Shown: positions 36,918 through 48,310 of the stretch, one piece after another
Layout: each line of letters opens with the position of its first letter
Position numbering within the stretch: the stretch's first letter is position 1
From: Takifugu bimaculatus
Taxonomy: Eukaryota; Chordata; Actinopteri; Tetraodontiformes; Tetraodontidae
Assembly (NCBI GenBank): GCA_004026145.2
Contig: CP034975.1
Location: 21,642,213-21,706,212, forward strand
Direction of reading: 5' to 3'
DNA: 64,000 nucleotides
The notes under the pieces: generated by a model
What the model saw: the letters and a program-made list of their open reading frames with translations, nothing else
Told to the model about the DNA's origin: nothing
The model's database searches: none
Program-made: the position numbers and the translations under genes

Positions 36918-39900
36918 TAGCGTCTTACACAATCAAAATTGTTTCAAGGTGCTTTCCAGAATCCCATGGCCTAACCTCAGACAAGCAACAGTGGCAAGGA
37001 AAAAGTCCCCTTTAACAGGAAGAAACCTTGAGCAGGACCAGGCTCATGTAGGGGGACCCTCCTGCTGATGGCCGGCTGGGTGAAGAGGAGAAGGAGAGGA
37101 GAAGGAGAGGAGAAGGAGAGGAGAGGGAGAAGGAGGGGGAAGAGGAGAGGAGAGGAGAGGAGAGGAGAGGAGAGGAGAGGAGAGGAGAGGAGAGGAGAGG
37201 AGAGGAGGGGAGGGGAGGGGAGGGGTCCAGAGGAGAGGAAACCATGACCCAATGGGGTGACAGAGGCCTGTCAGGTGATCATGTTTCCGGACCCCGGCAG
37301 CCTTGGCCTATAACAGCATAGCTAAGATGTGACCTAACGATTAGACGACCCCCTAAGTATGATAATTTGTCTGTCTATGATAATAACTGGAACTACAGAA
37401 TTAACAACAATAAGCTTTTTCAAAGAGGAAGGTTTTAAGTCTGATCTTAAAAGTAGCAATGGAGTCAGCCTCCCGTACCTGGACAGGGAGCTGGTTCCAT
37501 AGCAGGGGGGCCTGGTAGCTAAATGCTCGGCCCCCCATTCTACTCCTAGAAACTCTGGGAACCACAAGTAGACCAGCATTCTGAGAGCGGAGCGGTCTAT
37601 TGGGCTGATAAGGTATCACTAGCTCCTCCAGGTAGGATGGAGCTAGGCCTCTGAGGACCTTGTAGGTCAAAAGAAGGGTTTTAAAAATTATTCTAAATTT
37701 AACGGGCAGCCAATGAAGCGACGCCATTACAGGAGTTATGTGAGCTCTTTTGTCAATACCTGTCACAACTCTGGCTGCAGCATTTTGGATCAATTGGAGG
37801 CTTCTTAAAGAGTTGTTTGGACACCCTGATAATAAAGAATTACAATAGTCCAGCCTGGAAATAACAAATGCATGGACTAACTTTTCAGCATCATGCCGTG
37901 CCAGTAGCTTCCTGATCTTTGTGATGTTCCTCAGGTGAAAAAAGGCACTTCTAGAGACTAATTTAATGTGTGAGTTGAAGGAGAGATTTTGATTAAAAGT
38001 TACTCCTAGATTCCTCACAGAGAGACTAGATGTTAATGAGATACCATCTAGAGTGATCATGTGATCTAATCTATCCCTGAGAGGTTCAGGACCAAACACC
38101 ATGACCTCAGTTTTTCCTGGGTTAAGGAGGAGGAAATTTGAAGACATCCAGGACTTTATGTCTTTAAGACAGGTCTGGAGCTTCACTAACTTCTCTGTCT
38201 CCTCTGGTTTCATGGATAAATAAAGCTGAGTGTCATCAGCATAACAATGAAAATTTATCCCATGCTGCCGAATAATGTTCCCTAAGGGAAGCATGTACAA
38301 GGTGAAGAGGATTGGTCCAAGTACAGAACCTTGAGGAACTCCATGGCTAACCCTACTGTATGAGGAGGGAACACCATGGACATGAGCAAACTGGTATCTA
38401 TCAGATAAATATGATCTAAACCAGTCTAGTGCTGTCCCTTTAATCCCAATCACATGTTCCAGTCTCTGTAACAGGATGCTGTGATCAACTGTATCAAAAG
38501 CAGCACTGAGATCCAGCAGAACCAGCATAGAGACCAGTCCATGATCTGAAGCTATGAGAAGATCATTAGTAACTTTAAGAAGTGCTGTTTCTGTGCTGTG
38601 ATGAGCTCTAAAACCTGACTGAAACATCTCAAACAGGTTGTTCCTCTGCAGGTGCTCCAGTAACTGAGTCACCACCACCTTCTCAAGAACTTTAGAGATA
38701 AAAGGAAGGTTGGATATTGGCCTATAATTTGCTCATACATCAGGATCTAGTGATGTTTTTTTAAGCAACAGCTTAATCACTGCCACCTTGTAGGACCGGG
38801 GTACATAACCTGTCACTAAAGAACCATTGATCTGGTCCAGGATAGGACTGCCTATCAATGGTAAAACATCCTTCAACAGGGGATGGGGATGGGATCTAAA
38901 AGACACGTGGTGGTCTTGGATTTCTGAATTAGTGATGACGCCTCAGAAAAATATATAGGGGTGAAGGAGTTTAAGGGCGTCTGTGTAAATTCTCAGTTTA
39001 AGGGCTCGTTGGAGAACCTGTATGTTCCCACAGTCAGCACATCTGGTGATGGTCCTGTTGTTGGGATGACCTGGTTAGCTTTCTCTCTGATAGCTAGAAC
39101 TTTATCAGTGAAGAAGCTCATGAAGTCTTCACCACTAAGGGAAGAAGGGATACGTGGATCTAAAACACTGTGACTCTTAGTTAATTTGGCCACAGTGCTG
39201 AAAAGAAACCTGGGGTTGCTCTTATTTTCCTCAATTAAAGAAGAAGAATAAGCTGTTCTAGCCTTGCGAAGGGCCTTTTTGTAAACTAATAGACAAGTCT
39301 TTCCAGGCTACATGATAGCTGTCTATTTTACAAGAATGCCACTTCCTTTCCAGTCTTTGCACTTTCTGCTTGAGGGTCCTGATATGTGAATTATACCAGG
39401 GGGCACACCTCCTCTGATTTACTATTTTCTTTTTAAGGGGGGCAACAGAATCAAGCGTGATTCTCAGTGAGGTTGCTGCACCTTCAGCAATAGAGTCAAC
39501 CTCAGCAGGTCTAAGATTATAATGATTTATCCCTGGGGAAACACACGGTGGTCCTGGGATTAGCACAAGGATCGCTTCCTTAAACTTAGCTACAGCATTA
39601 TCTGAAAGACATCTGCTATAGTAAGACTGTGCTCTGAGCATAGAAGAATCCTTAATCATAAATGTGAAAGTGATCAAAGAATGGTCTGACAGGAGTGGGT
39701 TCTGAGGGAACACTGACACATGTTCTACCTCAACACCATAAGTCAGAACTAGATCTAGGGTGTGGTTGAAGTTATGAGTTGGTATATTTATCTGCTGGAG
39801 GAAACCAACTGACTCAAGTAATGAAATGAAGCCATTTCTAAAGCTGTCATTTATAACGTCTATATGGATATTAAAGACTCCAATGATAATGACTTTGTCC

Positions 39901-42312
39901 GTTCTAAGGACCAAGTCAGATAAGAAATCAGAGAACTCAGACAGGAACTCTGAATGTGGCCCAGCAGGGGGCCGATATACAACTACAAACAGAAGTGGCT
40001 TTTCTGCCTTCCAGTTCAGATGGGTGATGCCAAGAGTCAGGCTTTCAAATTAACTGGAGCCATATTTTGGGCTAGGATTAATTAATAACTTGGAGTGATA
40101 GATTGCTGCCACTCCCCCTCCTCGACCAGTAACACGTGGAATATGATAATTAAAATGGGTAGGAGGAGTAGATTCATTTAAGCTAACATACTCCTCCTGA
40201 AGCCAGGTCTCAGTAAGACAAAATAAATCAATGTGATGATCCGCTATCAGGTCGTGTACTAACAAGGATTTACACAAAAGAGATCTAATATTTAACAGTC
40301 CACACTTAATTGTGATATTAGTTTCTCCAACTTGTGCTTTAGTATTAATTTTAATAAGATTAGGGTGATTGACCGCTCCCCTGCTCTGTGCTTGGTGAAC
40401 TTTTAACCGTGGAACAGAGACTACCTCTATAGTGTTAAATATATTATTGTTGGTGGATGAGGGTTCTATGGAAGCAGCAGAGAGGTGTGTAAGACTACAG
40501 CCCTGCATCCTGGTCTGGACCCTGGATTGTCAGGTCACTTTGGGTCTAATAAAATTAGCCAAATTACTAGAAATGAGAGAGGCACCATCCCGTGTGGGAT
40601 GGTCACCGTCTCTCCTAATCAGACCAGGTTTTCCCCAAAAAGTGCTCCAATTGTCTATAAAGGCCACCTATATAAAGGTTTTGTCTATAAAGGTTTTTGG
40701 GGCACCATCGTGACAACCAGCGACGAAGCGACGGCATGCGGCTAAACATATCATCGCTGGCCACTTGCTTTATCCTTTTTCAGCCTCAAGAGGTTGTCCT
40801 GTAACTGCTAGCTTTGATGGATGCCCTTACATGGCCAATGGGGCCTGTGCTTATCCTCCTCCGCCTGCTAATGAGATGTACCCCTGTGGTCCCCCACCTG
40901 GATACTCTTATCCCTGTCCTCCTGCACCAGGTAGGAACTGTAAACAATCCCATCCTAATTGCTGTTTTTCCAAATCGAGCCATGCAAAAGTGCACCTGTC
41001 TCTACTTCTGCCCAGATGGATTTTATACAACCCCCCCACCATTTGATGCCTCTGCTGCCTACATTCCCCCACCTCCTTATTCTGCTCCTCTTGGTCAACA
41101 GCCCCCTCATGACCCAGACCTCCCCTCTTCAGCAGCAGGTGATTCTCTTTTGTATCTACTATTAACAGAAGGTTTTTTTGCCTTTGTTCTTACACATTTG
41201 GATTTTTATTATTTTTCATTTTTTAACTCTTACTAATCTTTCCATGGAAAACTATCCCCTGGACCCTTTGAGAGAATTACAACTTTTGCTAAACCATGTA
41301 AAAAATGCATATGGTTCCCTCAATGAAAATGCTATGTTCAGGACAGTAGTTTACAACTATCTTGAATGTATTGCTAATAATGAAAGATGTGGATCTAATA
41401 TTTTCATGTTTCGTTACTTCCATTTTTCTTTGAGTGCTTATTTATGACTTTATCAATTTGACAGCCAATTAGATTGCGCCATCTTGCAAGCCTGATTCAT
41501 TTGTGGGGAAAAAACAAATTTAAAAAAACCCAATAATAATAATACGCGTAAGCCATCTCTTTTCCAGCGGAGGCCAAAGCAGCTGAAGCAGCAGCAAGTG
41601 CCAGCAGTGCCACACTGCCCCCTACACATCTGTACCTGCCACAGGTGAGCTGCCTCTGTTAGTCTGGTTAATATCAGGCCTGATGTTTTAGCAGATGTTG
41701 TCATTCTAGCATTGATTTTGTGCTCAAAAATTGATTTTTTGTTTAGGAAAATTCCAGATGAATTTTCTTAAGCCCAGCATTAGCTTCCACTTGGATGACA
41801 GAACATTCATCAACATGCTCAAAAATATTTCTACAACACTTTTTACAGCAAAGTCCAATATTGAAATCACTAAATGTCAACACTTGGAATATCTTTGCTA
41901 TTGCATATCATGTTCTTTAAAATTTGTGTATAATTAATATTTTTTGGCAGTGGGAGGGCCATGTTTACTTTTCAGCCACAAGATTAATTGCAGCTTTGAA
42001 TAGTTTTTCGATTACGGTACTGGCTGAGGAAGGACTTCAGCTGAATTTCCTGAATGTATTAAATTCTTTCAGCATGCCCATTTTAGTCCCTGGACTGTCT
42101 CATTACTACTGTTTTCTACCTGCTTTTGGGTTCTAAGAATTTCTAGGAGAGATGATCTGGGCATTTTATTGAAGTCAACAATATAAACAAAAAGTCAACA
42201 GTCTGCTTTTATGCTGTTTGTACTTTGAAATGATTTGCTGCTGTCTTGAAAACTGTTCTCACAGGACAAGCCTCCTCCCTACTCCCCTCCAGAAGATAAG
42301 AAGAACCAGTAG
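35303..42312 (+). CDS. wbp2: WW domain-binding protein 2
   Basis: Eight coding exons: 35303-35361, 36166-36274, 36461-36596, 36720-36812, 40784-40930, 41015-41138, 41568-41644 and 42265-42312. The start MSLNQNNSESGGVIINNSE and the GRAM domain (VLISRENVELVLSD, then SIYLTPYRVIFLAKGRD, then GGAIEFGQYM) are clear. The C-terminal Pro-rich half carries PPxY-type WW ligands (PPGY, PPPY in PPPPYSAP, PPPY in KPPPYSPPEDKK) and the Ala-rich EAKAAEAAASA segment. WBP2 is a transcriptional coactivator that binds WW proteins such as YAP/TAZ and links to steroid receptors; human variants cause hearing loss. The fourth intron is enlarged to 4 kb by an antisense LINE. Confidence 0.95.
36886..40745 (-). mobile_element. 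L2/CR1-type LINE, nearly full length, inactive
   Basis: An (AATCA)n tail at 36886 marks the 3' end, so the element runs on the minus strand inside wbp2 intron 4. Its reverse transcriptase lies at 38678-37401, with LDLSAAFDTVDH, GVPQGSVLGP, CYADDTQLYLS, LLNPGKTEVMVFG and the thumb-side LDYCNSLLSGCPNN. An apurinic-type endonuclease is split at about 40508-40050 (LLNIRSLLCK, LTETWLQEE) and 39914-39258 (GVFNIHID, LSDHSLITF). The usual GDFN motif reads GVFN here. Stops or frameshifts between the pieces, and a TGA just upstream of the RT segment near 38730, show that it is dead. Clade assignment is by pattern only. Confidence 0.85.
37080..37225. repeat. (AGGAG)n simple repeat in the LINE 3' region
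   Basis: Purine-rich pentanucleotide tract (AGGAG/GAGG variants), expanded within the LINE 3' UTR. The shorter AGAGG stretch in the copy near 15175-15230 is the same variable segment. Confidence 0.9.
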
Positions 42313-44665
42313 AGCTGCATGACTTCATTTCATTCTTGAATCTCCATCCTAACAGATCACCTTGTTTCTCCATGTGGACTCCAGGGAAACCAATTTTCCT
42401 TCAATATTGTCATGTTCCCCTTTCCTATCCTACTCTTAACTCCCTCATTTGGCACCTATTGCATTCCTTTACTGTAATTCAGCTTCAATGTCATGAGAAG
42501 TATTGAGGATATTTGTGACAAAAGAAGCCAGATAGTTGTGACCACATTTGGAAGTTTTTTCACTGTTTCCCCAAGAATTTCAGTATTTATCTTCAGCTGC
42601 ATTGAAGCTTCCTAATTTTCTATTACGGTACTGAACCAGGTGGGTTTTAATCACTTGGTCGATCTATTCAGGTGAGTGCAGTGATTTATTTTTCTATGAT
42701 TTGTGTGTACAGACATTTATTAAATAGATCCAAAAGGGAAAAAAGTCTATTTTCGCAGGAACGCTAATGTGGAGAAGTTTTCACAACAGTAGATTTCTTT
42801 AATATGATTCTGCAAGACGAGAAGACCATAAAGATTAGAGCCCCAGGAGCAAATCCTTGATTCTGGATTAGAGCGGAAGGGAACAACGGACTGGAGAGGA
42901 TTATCGTTTTAATGTGCAGTAGAGTGGAGCAGTCACCCAATGATGTCACTTCCTGTCTCTGAACACTTAAGAACAGCACTCAGTCTACTTACTCTTCCTC
43001 TTTTTTATTATTTCTGTATTGTCTGAGTCTCCAGTTCTTTCTTACGGCCACCTGTCTGTACAACGTATCTAGTCGTATCATAATGCTATGCACCCGGCTC
43101 CTCTGCTCTGTCATGACTGTATGTAAAGCTATATTTATTATAATCTAATTTATTGAATATCTAACTAATTATTATGAGGTGTACATTTGAGTTTATTAAA
43201 TTTATCTTAATTCATGTAAACCACAATTGTTTTTTTCTGGGTTTTTTTTACAACTTTTGCAAAGGGCAGCAATTTTCCAAACATTATTGCATGTTATGTA
43301 AAAACAAAAAAGAGAAATCAATTACACCCCCTTAAGTGCTTCTGGCACACAAAGAAAATTACATATGTACAGTCAAGCAAGTTCATCACAAAACACTTTA
43401 ACAGGCTGAGTGATCAGTTTTTTGCAATGAAGTTCATAGTTATTCATCAATAATTTATCAGTTCCTTCTTTTAACCCACGTTGCGAAGGAGAACAAACAT
43501 ATTCTGTGGGAGTTCATGCCCACATAGCTAAAATTGTACACATATTAGTGTAAATTCAGCATTTATATCCAGCTTCAACATTAAAATGCTAAAAATTCAA
43601 CAGCATATTGCAAATCTATAGATGCTTTACCATATTCCACTGTAAAAGGAAAATTATTACAACGCTGTAATGACTACTTGAAGTCTCCCTGCCTTGACCA
43701 GAAGTTCATACATTTCAGTTTTGTATGAAAGAAGTTTTTATGGAACATTGGTAATCATTTGAATGGATAGCGTGAAAAGATTCACCAAAAAGATTCACAT
43801 TGATTGAGCTTTAAAGTTTGCAAAGACTTAATGATACCAGAATGCTACCTGTATTTACATGTTTAGTGTTTTAAGATGAGCTGTTCAGCAGCCAAACCTT
43901 TTCTTGAAAGCACACAAGAGTCAGCCTGTGAACATGTCACTGAATAGGCTGCAGTAATGTAAGTCTAGTGACAGCTCATGTGCCAAAATGTTAGACAAAA
44001 CTGTGATATCATCCCAAATGTGGCAGGTTCATGTAGGATGAATGTACCGTAGACGGGTTCTTCACAAATGTTTTTTTACAGTTAGGGTAGTGTACAATCC
44101 AAGAGTGATTTGATGCATGATTTTCATTTTGAAGAAACCAAAATAACAAATTAGCGAAGACATGTATAAATATTGACAAATATCACCACTAAATATCTGG
44201 CAGGATTTCCAGTCAGGTCTGAGAAAGTGCTTCCTGTAATTTCATTATCTATCAATCAGCTTTATCTGGGTTAAAAAATGTTTAAGTATTCTGCTTTTTT
44301 TTAAAAAAAGAACCCAGAAAATACTTATACCGAGAAGCTAAAATCTGAAAATCTTTACTTTAAAAAACCTCAAATCCTTTAAATGATTATCAACACAGTG
44401 ATTAAATGAACAGAGCCATTTTCCCTTGTGGTAGCAAAAATACTATCAGCATTTTCAAGGTAAATCAAATATGCCATTAGTCAGCAACACAGCCCTGAGT
44501 AATATCAGACCACAGTTTGTAATTAATTTTCAGGAGAAGTTTGATGGAGCATGTGTATTTCACCATCAGTTCTGCTTCCAAAAATCCAGTCATTGTGCAG
44601 AGTTTCAAATGAACAACCAGGGGGTGCTTCTGGGAGGCTACATGATGATGCTCCACTCAGTCAGC
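42313..44665. other. wbp2 3' UTR and tail-to-tail intergenic region to trim65
   Basis: The wbp2 3' UTR probably extends to about 43,200, where TTTATTAAATTTATC supplies an ATTAAA signal. The rest is AT-rich, and the stretch next to 44665 is likely trim65 3' UTR. No gene or recognisable repeat was seen. Confidence 0.45.
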
Positions 44666-47489
44666 TCATTTGGAGCGCAGGGTTATGCTAACTCCCTCTC
44701 CTATCCAGCAGGCAGGGAACAGCTCCTGTGTGAAGGCACAGTGGAAGGTGTGGAGTCGGGTCTGGCCATCGCCGTAGTAGGTCAGCGTCCCTGCTTCGTA
44801 GTCCAACAGCATGCCAATGCGACTGTGCTGCGTATTGCCCACCAGAGTCTCGTGCTGGCCATTGTGCCATGCACTGAGTTTGTTATCGTCAAGCTGCAGG
44901 CTCCATGACAGCTCGTTCATACCCACCATGCACCTCTTCCCCTTCTCCTTCCTGGGAATGGTCTCGTAGGTCACCTGTCGAAACAATGCAGCTGGATTCA
45001 TTGGTGTAATATTTGAGCATTTAGGTATGTCAGTAAAAGTAATGTTGAGAAATGTACTCTGGTGAAATTCCAAATGACCAATCCAGTTTGCATCCAGAAT
45101 GTAGTAGAGCAGAAGATTAAAGTAACAGATAAAGGAACTATTGAACTGTAGTCCAAGTACAACCTTAAATTTATGTATAATAGTATATATTTTGTTTTAA
45201 ATATTATGTTGTGCAGCTAATGTGGATGGATGAAACGACAGTGGTGACTGTTTACCCCGAGGTAGGCCCACGGCTTGGACAACTCCAGCTCCCAGTAGTG
45301 CTGGCCGTGCGTAAAACCTTGAAAGCAGAGCACCTGCCATGTGTGATCGAAGCGAGCTTCGTGTGGTGGAACAGGGCGAGGCCCAGATGTCAGATGCTCT
45401 GCCCTGCAATTCTCCTGGGAAAGGAACAAGTTTCCGTTGGCTGTGCGGGGGTCAAATGTCAGGGAGCATCGGTCTGTAAAGAGACACAGAGAACAACGGA
45501 AGTGAGTTACACGGTTCAGACGCAAACTGCAGGCATCAGAGAGCAAAGATCTAACATCTCACAGGCACCGAGACCCTCTTTTCCGCCAGGGTGACTTGGG
45601 GCAGCTGGACTGGGAACCACAGCTAAAACTGGCCTCTTATCCTGAGGAGAACCTGGAGAACAGTGTGAAGCTTGAGAAAAAAAAAATCAGATTTAGACTT
45701 AAAGTGTAAGTATGCCTTTTCAAGAGACTGACTACCTTCCTTGTCGTGACCCTCAGTGGAGCTCACAGCCTTGTCCAGGTCATCAGATACCAGCTTGGAG
45801 ATGCGGGAAAGTATCTCTGTTACGGCATTCAAATGATCCTGGATATTCGGCTTTACATTTGTGGCAACGCCCTTCAGACGTGGAACTTCAATGACCACTG
45901 ATTCCTGTTGAGAATAATGGTAAATGTGACCATTTCGTTTACAGTCTGAGAGCAGAAATATGCATATAACGTTGCATTAGGCTGTAAATGTTGCTGCATT
46001 TAAACAGAAAATCCACAAAAAATGTTCTTAATCAAGCACATCTATTTACTTTTTTAAATTTTAGCCAAATGACAGAAATATCAACGGAGGCACCAACCTT
46101 GATGAGCTTTGTGTCAGGGAGGTTACGTACAGCCATTAAGTGGGCCTGGCTCTCTTGCAATATCCTGCTGTGTTCTCGGAGCTCGGCGAGTCGAGCCTCT
46201 GCTTCACTGACAGTGATTTCTTGCTGCTCCTTAATAAAGAGCTCCGTTGCCTTCTGCTTCTCATCCAGTACTTTTATCATGCTGGAGAACTTGATGTTGA
46301 CCCATGTGGATGTCTGCTGAAAAGACACCTGTTAATGAAGAACACAAATTATTAGATGGCTGTTATGAACATGGCAATGTCGTAATGGATGTCCATTTCG
46401 ATAAAATGTCTAAATGTTCAAGAGTAACCAATAACCCTTTAGTTTAAGTTGATTTTCAGGATGTTGCCAATATTATCTGGCATTAATTACTGACACACAA
46501 AACAAGTACAGATTTCCATTCGAAAGGGGAAAAAAGATACAAATACACACAAGTAATACACAATTATTAGCAGCACACAAATTAATGACAAGTTTTAATT
46601 GAAAATTTAATGAGAGCACATTTTTAATAGATAAATTATGGATTATAGCCACTGTGATGCAACCTACAGTACACAAAGGTTTTATCCTTCTCCTACTCAA
46701 TAATTTTCATTCCATGGCTGTTTCACTTGTTTTATGAGCTAATTGTCAGACAATAGGGGACTTCTGGCTGGAATTCACCTTGGTTTGACTAATGTTCTCT
46801 GTTAGGCTGATGATCTTTTCCTCTGTCTCCTTGATAAGTTTCCCAACCTCGTTGCTTTTTCTTTCTAGCAGAAGCTGCAACACATGCATCATATGAACAC
46901 AGCAAAAATGTATATTGTGGCACATGATCAACCTTAACATACACATTGAAGGGGAGAACATTGGAAAGTCCATGCAAAATATCAGCCTTCAGGTGATAAA
47001 AAACTAATTTTTCCAGAGTTGTTGGAACTTTAGCTTGGTGAAACTATATTGTCGTATACAATATGTTAACATACCTCTTGATTTTCTCTTTCCGTCTCCA
47101 ACAAGACCTTCTCGTGATTTTTGCAATCAAAAATGCCACACTCATGGCACACAGGTGTTCTGTCCTGTTTGCAGTAATAAACCAGAGGCCTTTTATGGCG
47201 ATCACACAGCTGCATGGCCTTCACTCCATCATTTCCCCTTAAAAGTGACTCTCTACAAGTGGTGCTGTTTGCAGCCTCAGCAAGGCCAGACATGGACACA
47301 TTGCACTTCAGCATGGGTCTAGTGTCAAACTTGGTCTTGCAAAATGGACACTGATATTTATCAGATTTGTTCTCCCAGTATTTACTGATGCAGGTCTGAC
47401 AGAAAGTGTGACCACAGGGAATGGTTACAGGGATTTTGAAACGTTCCAGACAGATGGCACAGGTCAAGTTTGAATTTTGAGAATCCATT
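44666..47489 (-). CDS. trim65: TRIM65-type E3 ubiquitin ligase (RING, B-box, coiled coil, PRY-SPRY)
   Basis: The start at 47489 (MDSQNSNLTCAICLERF) begins a C3HC4 RING (CAICLERF, CGHTFCQTC, CPFC). A B-box-like module follows (LCDRHKRPLVYYCKQDRTPV, then CHECG and CKNHEK). Coiled-coil exons lie near 46875-46780 and 46330-46100, a linker near 45900-45730 and 45660-45560, a PRY-SPRY exon at about 45477-45256 (CSLTFDPRTANGNLFLS, HGQHYWELELSK) and the last exon at 44974-44666 (NKLSAWHNGQHETL, RIGMLLDYEAGTLTYY). The AWHNG motif and the position beside mrpl38 point to TRIM65, which in mammals ubiquitinates MDA5 to promote antiviral signalling and acts on TNRC6. The mammalian neighbour TRIM47 is not seen here. 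Confidence 0.85.
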
Positions 47490-48310
47490 TTTAACCATGA
47501 AAGTGACACACCTATGGAAAAATGAAAAAAGGAGGATAATCAAGATTATAGAACTAAAAGCTACCTACACATTATAACCTTATCACAAAATTACAGTTAT
47601 GTCACTTAACCTTCCTTGATTAGACAAAAGAATAACAAGAATAGATAGCTAAACACTCTCAAAAGTCACATTTTTTTGATGCGTCAGTCATAAAGCTTCA
47701 ATATTAACAAACAAAATATCAGTAAATATCTCGGTCCAAACAGCGACATTAGCATGAAATTTAATAACATTATTTAGCCAAGTAAAATAAACGCTAATGC
47801 TAGCTAACGTTAGCTTTTAAACATTTCAGTCTACATCACTTATAGATCAGCAATAATCAGAACATAGGGGCAAACTGATTTATGTATTTTCAGTTCACGT
47901 TTGTATTCTCCGCTTATCAACACCAAACTATTTACTTAATACCGATGCTTACCGCTTCAACTTGAAATCTATATTAGTGGACAGCATCTATAATTAAGCT
48001 GAAAGCCGTCAGGCTGGGATAGCTTCACTGATGACGACAATATACAAAAAATGTTGCCTTCACGTGTCGTCGGTAAGCGGTTTTGTAACTATTTATAGTG
48101 CATTAAAATGTCGTGGCGACGAAACAAACTAACCAACACCACACGCTGTTGACAGACATATGTCACGTAGTTAATATCATAATTCAAGCACGTCTTATTC
48201 ACAGTAAACAAATAAGTTGCAAAAGAGACAAAATAAAAGGAGTAGTGTTCTCCCTTTCGGCTACCGTATTTTTTGGAACTCCCTCCCCAACCCCCGGAAC
48301 TCATTCCAAG
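47490..48310. promoter_or_regulatory. Shared upstream region of trim65 and mrpl38
   Basis: About 820 bp separate two divergently transcribed start codons. A probable noncoding trim65 exon could lie near 47950-48000. The mrpl38 start is preceded by CCAAGATGGCGCTGC, an ATGGCGG-like YY1-type context common in housekeeping mitochondrial genes. The region is AT-rich with no further feature seen. Confidence 0.4.

Noticed and set aside
37012..37252. Ser/Leu/Pro-rich open frames
   Set aside because: They are the (AGGAG)n tract of the LINE 3' region read on the minus strand.
44666..47489. TRIM47 rather than TRIM65
   Set aside because: The position directly beside mrpl38 and the AWHNG motif favour TRIM65, although a phylogeny was not possible here.
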